Of a stretch of 64,000 bases of DNA, positions 59,200-64,000 are shown in pieces. A model generated the notes under the pieces. It worked only from the letters and a program-made list of their open reading frames with translations, was not told where the DNA came from and made no database searches. The position numbers and the translations under genes were made by a program. Origin of the DNA: Sphingomonas sanxanigenens DSM 19645 = NX02 (GTDB lineage: Bacteria > Pseudomonadota > Alphaproteobacteria > Sphingomonadales > Sphingomonadaceae); contig NZ_CP006644.1 in the NCBI RefSeq assembly GCF_000512205.2, positions 4,478,501 through 4,542,500 on the forward strand. The letters run 5' to 3'. Positions within the stretch are counted from its first letter, which is position 1. Every line of letters starts with the position of its first letter.

Positions 59200-61425
59200 A
59201 TGGCAAAGAAAACCACTTCTCCCAAATCATCGCGCAAGCCCGCTCCGGCAGCGTCCGCGAGCCCGGCGGATCCCGATATGAAGGTCGCAGCACCGCCGGG
59301 CGCAGCCCCGCTGCCTGCCGACGTCGCGCTCTCTCACAGCTTCGCCGAGGAACAGGGCGGTGGCGGCGAAACGCACCAGTCCGCCGGCGGCGACGTCGCC
59401 ACGCTGACCACGCAGAACGGCGTGCCGGTTTCCGACGACCAGAACAGCCTCAAACAGGGTGCGCGCGGCCCGACGCTGATCGAGGACTTCCATTTTCGCG
59501 AGAAGATCTTCCATTTCGATCATGAGCGCATTCCGGAGCGCGTGGTCCACGCCCGCGGTTATGGCGCGCACGGCTTCTTCGAGCTCACCGACAGCCTGGC
59601 GGACATCACCCGCGCGGACCTTTTCCAGCGCGTGGGGGAGCATACGCCGGCGTTCGTGCGCTTTTCCACCGTCGCCGGCTCGAAGGGGTCGGCCGATCTC
59701 GCGCGCGACGTGCGCGGCTTCGCGGTCAAGATCTACACGCAGGAGGGCAATTGGGATCTGGTCGGCAACAACATCCCGGTCTTCTTCATCCAGGATGCGA
59801 TCAAGTTTCCCGACCTGATCCACGCGGCCAAGCCGGAACCGGATCGCGGCTTCCCGCAGGCCCAGACCGCGCACGACAATTTCTGGGACTTCATCAGCCT
59901 CACGCCGGAATCGATGCACATGATCATGTGGATCATGTCCGACCGCACGATCCCGCGTTCGTTCCGGTTCATGGAGGGGTTCGGCGTCCACACCTTCCGG
60001 CTGCTCGACGCCGAGGGCAAATCCACCTTCGTCAAGTTTCACTGGAAGCCCAAGCTGGGTCTCCAGTCGGTCGTCTGGAACGAGGCGGTCAAGATCAACG
60101 GTGCCGATCCCGATTTCCATCGCCGCGACCTGTGGAATGCGATCACCGCGGGCGATTTCCCCGAGTGGGAGCTCGGCGTGCAGCTGTTCGACGAGGCCTT
60201 CGCCGAGACGTTCGATTTCGACGTGCTCGATCCCACCAAGATCATCCCGGAAGAGGTTCTGCCCGTCCGGCCGATCGGCCGGCTGGTGCTGGATCGCGTC
60301 GTCGACAACTTCTTTGCCGAGACCGAGCAGGTCGCCTTCTGCACGCAGAACGTGCCGCCGGGCATCGATTTCTCGAACGACCCGCTGCTCCAGGGGCGCA
60401 ACTTCTCCTATCTCGATACCCAGCTCAAGCGGCTGGGCTCGACCAACTTCACCCACATTCCGATCAACGCGCCCAAGAGCCCGGTCGCCAACTTCCAGCA
60501 GGACGGGCACATGGCGATGCGCAACCCGGTGGGGCGCGCGAACTACGAACCGAACAGCTGGGGTGCGACGACCGGCGGACCGCGCGAGGATCCGGTTCGC
60601 GGGTTCCGCAGCTATGCCGAGGTGGCCGAGGGTCCCAAGCTGAGGATCCGCCCGGAAAGCTTCGCCGATCATTACAGCCAGGCCCGGCAATTCTATGTCA
60701 GCCAGACGGCGATCGAGCAGAAGCACATCGGCGACGCGCTGGTGTTCGAACTGTCGAAGGTCGAACGTGCCGACATCCGCGCGCGGATCGTCTCGCATCT
60801 GCTGAACATCGACGGTGACCTCGCCGCGACCGTCGCCGACGGGCTCGCCTTGCCGCTGCCGCAGCCGGCGCAGGCGGCACGGCCCACGATCATGGACCTG
60901 CCGCCGTCGGCGGCGCTGAGCATCGTCGGCAACGGGCCGGAGAGCTTCGAAGGCCGCAAGCTCGGCATCCTCCTCACCGACGGCAGCGACGCCGCGCTGC
61001 TGGCCGCGCTGGCCGGCGCGGTCGAGAAGGAGGGGGGCGTCTACGAACTGATCGCGCCCAAGGTGGGGGCGGTGACCCTGTCGGACGGCAGCGCGATGGC
61101 CGCCAATCACAAGGTCGACGGTGGTCCGTCGGTGCTGTTCGACGCGGTCGCGGTGCTGCCCTCCGCCCGGGGCGCGGCGCTGCTGGCGATCGACAAGTCC
61201 GCCAAGGATTTCGTTTCCGATGCCTTTGCCCACTGCAAGTTCATCGGCATCGGCGCCGACGCCGCCCCGCTGTTCGACAAGGCAGGGCTGAGCGACGATC
61301 TCGACGAAGGCTGCCTGCCGTTGGGCTCGCCCAAGGATGTCGGCGCCTTCCTGGCAGCATGCAAGCGGGTCCGCCACTGGCCGCGCGAGCAGGCGGTCGA
61401 CCTCGATGCCCAGCCCGATGCCTGA
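59200..61425 (+). CDS. katE: Large-subunit monofunctional catalase (HPII type)
   Basis: 741 aa. Splits hydrogen peroxide. Catalytic His117 ([13 protein letters not shown]), Asn at 190/191 ([17 protein letters not shown]) and the haem-proximal Tyr in [12 protein letters not shown] are present. A C-terminal flavodoxin/DJ-1-like domain ([29 protein letters not shown]) follows from about residue 580, as in clade II catalases. The Ala/Pro/Lys-rich N-terminal 35 residues are disordered. The stop lies inside the ankyrin gene's start. Confidence 0.96.
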   Translation: MAKKTTSPKSSRKPAPAASASPADPDMKVAAPPGAAPLPADVALSHSFAEEQGGGGETHQSAGGDVATLTTQNGVPVSDDQNSLKQGARGPTLIEDFHFREKIFHFDHERIPERVVHARGYGAHGFFELTDSLADITRADLFQRVGEHTPAFVRFSTVAGSKGSADLARDVRGFAVKIYTQEGNWDLVGNNIPVFFIQDAIKFPDLIHAAKPEPDRGFPQAQTAHDNFWDFISLTPESMHMIMWIMSDRTIPRSFRFMEGFGVHTFRLLDAEGKSTFVKFHWKPKLGLQSVVWNEAVKINGADPDFHRRDLWNAITAGDFPEWELGVQLFDEAFAETFDFDVLDPTKIIPEEVLPVRPIGRLVLDRVVDNFFAETEQVAFCTQNVPPGIDFSNDPLLQGRNFSYLDTQLKRLGSTNFTHIPINAPKSPVANFQQDGHMAMRNPVGRANYEPNSWGATTGGPREDPVRGFRSYAEVAEGPKLRIRPESFADHYSQARQFYVSQTAIEQKHIGDALVFELSKVERADIRARIVSHLLNIDGDLAATVADGLALPLPQPAQAARPTIMDLPPSAALSIVGNGPESFEGRKLGILLTDGSDAALLAALAGAVEKEGGVYELIAPKVGAVTLSDGSAMAANHKVDGGPSVLFDAVAVLPSARGAALLAIDKSAKDFVSDAFAHCKFIGIGADAAPLFDKAGLSDDLDEGCLPLGSPKDVGAFLAACKRVRHWPREQAVDLDAQPDA

Positions 61426-61969
61426 GCACGCGAGCCAGGGCGAGCCGGCCCCGCTGCCCCCGCGGGAACGGCTGCAGGACCTTCTCTTCGATGCCGCGCG
61501 GCTTGGCCGCGCGGACATGATCCCGGCGCTTCACCGCGCCGGGATCGATCTCGAAGCGACCGACCTGCGCGGCTATACCGCGCTGATCCTGGCCAGTTAC
61601 AACGGGTCGCTCGAGACGACGCGCGCCTTGCTGGACCTTGGCGCCGCGGTCGACACGCCGGATACGGGACGCGGCAATACCGCGCTGATGGGCGTCGCCT
61701 TCAAAGGCTATCGGCAGATCCTGCTGTGCCTGCTCGAGGCGGGCGCGGCCGTCGACCGCCGCAACCTTGCGGGCCAGACCGCGCTGATGACGGCGACCCT
61801 GTTCGGACATGCGGCAATCGTCGAGGACCTTCTTGCCGCCGGCGCCAATCCCCTCCTTGTCGATATCGCAGGCAACTCCGCCCGATCGCTGGCGGGTACG
61901 CAGGGCAATGTCGCCTTGCTCGAGGTTCTGGACAGTGCGTGCCCGCCGACCGGCACGCTCGACGGCTGA
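61406..61969 (+). CDS. Ankyrin-repeat protein encoded with catalase
   Basis: 187 aa from ATG 61406 ([14 protein letters not shown]); ATG 61418 is equally possible. Four to five ankyrin repeats: [104 protein letters not shown]. It overlaps the end of katE by 8-20 bp. In Pseudomonas aeruginosa an ankyrin protein (AnkB) encoded with a catalase supports its activity; a similar partner role is inferred. Confidence 0.9.
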   Translation: MPSPMPEHASQGEPAPLPPRERLQDLLFDAARLGRADMIPALHRAGIDLEATDLRGYTALILASYNGSLETTRALLDLGAAVDTPDTGRGNTALMGVAFKGYRQILLCLLEAGAAVDRRNLAGQTALMTATLFGHAAIVEDLLAAGANPLLVDIAGNSARSLAGTQGNVALLEVLDSACPPTGTLDG

Positions 61970-62019
61970 CGGCGCGAGCATCAGCGCGCGCTGCCGGTCT
62001 TCGTACCTGTCGTCGCAGG

Positions 62020-62856
62020 TTATATCGTTCGTGTTTCCGCGAGCTCTTCCGCGGTCGGCGATCTGAGAAACACGAGCGCATCCCGGCGCCACGCCACGAG
62101 GCCGAGATCGTCCAGCGCTTCGAGCCAGCCTTCCATCGGCCAGCGCCCCCATCGGGCGTGGAAGCGCGTAGCATTGCGGACGATGTCGCGCACATGCTGG
62201 ACCGGCGGTTCGTGCGACGCGTGATGCTGGTGGCACGCGGTCGCCCCGCCGACGAAGATCAGCGGCGTGCCCTGCGCCGCCGCGCGATAGCCGAAATCGG
62301 TATCTTCGCCGCCATAGCCGACAAAGTCGGCATCGAACCCGCCGAGGGCTGCGTAGCGATCCCGCCGGATGGCGAACGCCAGCGACCAGAACAAGCCCGC
62401 ATTCTGCTCGACCCGATAGCCGTGGGACGGAAATCGCCGCACCGGATGCGGCTTGCCGCGCAGGCGCAGTTCGGCTTCGGTCCACGCGCCGCGGGCGTCG
62501 TCCGGCCCGAGATAAAGCACGTCCGCGCACAGCAGCCCGTCGATCGTTTCCAGCAGCGAACCCAGGCCGCCGAGGCAATCGGACATCGGAATGCAATCGA
62601 CATCGAGGAAGACCAGCTGATCCTGCCGCGCACGTGCGGCGGCGCGATTGCGTGCCGCCGCCAGCGGCAGCCCCTGGGTCTCGAACCGATCGACGACAAC
62701 CGGAAACGGGCAGGATGGAATGGCGGCGGGCGTATCGCTCATGTCGACGATGACGAGTTCGTCGGGCTGGCGCGCGCTCCGGCGAAGACCTTCGATCAGT
62801 TGATGGAGATGCGCCTCGCGATTTCGCACGAGCGTAAGGACGGAGATGCCGCTCAC
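62020..62856 (-). CDS. Glycosyltransferase family 2-like
   Basis: 278 aa, GTG start overlapping the previous stop (GTGA). GT-A fold: SVLTLVRNREAHLHQLIEGLRRS, DELVIVDMSD, ARNRAAARARQDQLVFLDVDCIPM (Asp-x-Asp metal site), and GGFDADFVGYGGEDTDFGYRAA (galactosyltransferase-type ED motif). Cytoplasmic; adds a sugar to an unknown acceptor. In an operon with the methyltransferase and PIG-L deacetylase. Confidence 0.9.
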   Translation of the reverse strand: MSGISVLTLVRNREAHLHQLIEGLRRSARQPDELVIVDMSDTPAAIPSCPFPVVVDRFETQGLPLAAARNRAAARARQDQLVFLDVDCIPMSDCLGGLGSLLETIDGLLCADVLYLGPDDARGAWTEAELRLRGKPHPVRRFPSHGYRVEQNAGLFWSLAFAIRRDRYAALGGFDADFVGYGGEDTDFGYRAAAQGTPLIFVGGATACHQHHASHEPPVQHVRDIVRNATRFHARWGRWPMEGWLEALDDLGLVAWRRDALVFLRSPTAEELAETRTI

Positions 62857-63437
62857 CGCCGGGCCCACAGATCCAGCCGATAGCGGTCGTGCCGTTCCGC
62901 CCGCACCACCCCGAAATCGCGCCCGATCGCGTTCCAAAGCCGCTCGACCGCCGCGTCGCCGCCTTGCGGATAGTCGGTCGCGCCGGTGTAGTGGACGAGG
63001 ATGACGCGCCCGCCCGGGGCGATGTTCTCCCGCAGCCAGTCGGCGGCGCGGGCAAGGTCGCCAGTGTCCCAATAATAGATGACCTCCGACAGGATCACGA
63101 GGTCGAACGTCTCGCCCACCGGAGCCTCGCGGGGGAATGCCATCGTCCTGAAGACCGCTTGCGCGCGGTCACCCAGTCGCTGCTGCGCCAGCGCCAATGC
63201 GCGATGGCTGATGTCGACCGCGAGCAGCGTGTCGCACAGATCGACGATCTGCGCCGTCAGCACGCCATGCGCGCACCCCACCTCGAACGCGCTGGCATAG
63301 CGGCGGTCGGCGAGCACGGCGCGCGTCTGCGCGAACTTCGCGGCTTCATAATCGCTGGATGCGAGACCCCAGGGATCGTCATCCTTCGCGAAGATGCCAT
63401 CGAAATAGGCGGCATCGAGGCTGCCACCGCCGGTCAT
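62853..63437 (-). CDS. SAM-dependent methyltransferase (NodS-like)
   Basis: 194 aa from MTGGGSLDAAYFDGIFAKDDDPWGLASSDYEAAKFAQT. SAM motif FEVGCAHGVLTAQIVDLCD; later FDLVILSEVIYYWDTGDL. The YF...DPW.......E..K start is typical of NodS-type N-methyltransferases. Overlaps both neighbours by four bases. Confidence 0.9.
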   Translation of the reverse strand: MTGGGSLDAAYFDGIFAKDDDPWGLASSDYEAAKFAQTRAVLADRRYASAFEVGCAHGVLTAQIVDLCDTLLAVDISHRALALAQQRLGDRAQAVFRTMAFPREAPVGETFDLVILSEVIYYWDTGDLARAADWLRENIAPGGRVILVHYTGATDYPQGGDAAVERLWNAIGRDFGVVRAERHDRYRLDLWARR

Positions 63438-64000
63438 GCCCGAACCCGGCAAAGATCGAGGATATCGAACGGCGTCATCCGGCATTGCTCCGCTGACAAT
63501 CTGAACCCGTCGCCCATGACCGGGGAAAGCTGGCTGCGATGGGCGCGCAACGCATGGCGGCGATGCCCCGGCCGCAAGGCTGCCGTCCGGATCCGCCGGC
63601 GTGCGTTCGGCGGCGCCGCGCTCCACACATGATAGGCGAACAGCGCGACGCGCCGACGCGCCTGCCGAACCGCGGCCGCCGCGAAGCCGAAGGCGGCGAC
63701 ATGATCGCAATGGCTTTCGGCCCGGTCGGTCACCGCGATCGCATCGATCCGGCGGCGGCGCAGCATGGCGGCAAGCCATGCGACATCGCGATCGAAGCGC
63801 GGGCTGCCGGGTGCATGCGGATGCGCATCCTGCCAGCCGACCCAGTCGATCGCCGTGCCGCGGGGCGAGAGCCGGCGGATCGCAGCCCTCGCCTCGGCCC
63901 TGCGCGCTGCGGCGAGCCGCGGCGTTCCGTCGGGATGCGAGCCTGACCCGTCCGTGAGATAGAGGATGCCGCCCAGGCGCCCACCCCGCGCCGCCTGCCC
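63434..64000 (-). CDS. PIG-L family deacetylase, partial (5' end beyond the window)
   Basis: The last 188 codons are visible; the start lies beyond the right edge. LGGILYLTDGSGSHPDG, AIDWVGWQDAHPHAPG and AVTDRAESHCDHVAAFGFAAAAV (the H-C-D-H block) fit the LmbE/PIG-L fold, which de-N-acetylates amino sugars with zinc. The HPDDE motif would be upstream of the window. Stop overlaps the methyltransferase start (ATGA). Confidence 0.85.
   Translation of the reverse strand, partial: GQAARGGRLGGILYLTDGSGSHPDGTPRLAAARRAEARAAIRRLSPRGTAIDWVGWQDAHPHAPGSPRFDRDVAWLAAMLRRRRIDAIAVTDRAESHCDHVAAFGFAAAAVRQARRRVALFAYHVWSAAPPNARRRIRTAALRPGHRRHALRAHRSQLSPVMGDGFRLSAEQCRMTPFDILDLCRVRA

Noticed and set aside
59227-61518. 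763-codon minus-strand frame under katE
   Set aside because: Exact shadow of the catalase gene, lacking any family pattern.
61241-63055. 604-codon minus-strand frame across katE end, ankyrin and glycosyltransferase genes
   Set aside because: Crosses real genes in other frames; composition is Arg/Gly-rich with no domains.
1-64000. CRISPR arrays, rRNA genes, insertion sequences with terminal repeats
   Set aside because: No regularly spaced repeats, no rRNA sequence and no transposase were found on reading through.

Overview
The window is high-GC alphaproteobacterial DNA, most likely from a sphingomonad (Sphingomonas or a close relative). The evidence is the gene content and order (ptsP, nitronate monooxygenase, lysC, ubiG, a DUF1134 protein) and the protein style; no 16S gene is present. 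It holds chromosomal genes on the left (1-9010), a complete-looking 42-kb prophage (about 8997-51026), and on the right a stretch with small orphan genes, an arsenic-resistance operon, a Crp-type regulator, a large catalase with an ankyrin partner, and part of a deacetylase/methyltransferase/glycosyltransferase cluster.

Left arm: ptsP (cut by the window edge), a nitronate monooxygenase translationally coupled to lysC, ubiG coupled to an isochorismatase-like hydrolase, a glutathione transferase, a metallo-beta-lactamase-fold hydrolase, a HELAH-motif protein, single-chain L-serine dehydratase, a secreted DUF1134 protein and tRNA-Ser(GCT).

Prophage: a P4-type tyrosine integrase lies directly beside the tRNA. 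A 14-bp copy of the tRNA 3' end recurs at 51013-51026 and is the likely attR. An S24-type repressor (17691-18389) is flanked by two divergent operons. Palindromic operators and good sigma-70-like promoters can be read on both sides of it (PL/OL at 17629-17684, PR/OR at 18425-18478). The leftward operon has about 14 small, mostly overlapping genes, including an AlpA-like regulator, two ParB-superfamily proteins and three tandem diverged paralogues. The rightward operon encodes a Cro-sized protein, a replication-initiator-like protein, an SF2 helicase and a primase. A late operon follows: HNH endonuclease, terminases, HK97-type portal, protease and capsid, head-tail connectors, tail tube, chaperones, tape measure, baseplate/hub proteins in RcGTA g12-g15-like order, a 1177-residue SGNH-type tail spike, and a lysis cassette (holin-like, amidase, nested spanins). 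The right end carries non-structural cargo: a three-gene lower-GC cassette with a TIGR04255 protein, several small phage-typical proteins and a HIRAN-domain gene.

Right arm: two small unknown genes, one interrupted by an in-frame TGA; two tiny ORFs; a Tat-exported nitroreductase-like protein; arsR - arsC (phosphatase type) - arsC (glutaredoxin type) - arsB - arsH on the minus strand; a secreted unknown; a Crp/Fnr regulator coupled to a 68-residue protein; divergent katE overlapping an ankyrin gene; and a coupled glycosyltransferase, NodS-like methyltransferase and PIG-L deacetylase (cut by the window edge).

The best candidates for something undescribed are the three-gene cassette at 46878-48948, the tandem paralogue family at 15945-17487, and the pair of nearly identical palindromes associated with the ParB-like gene.
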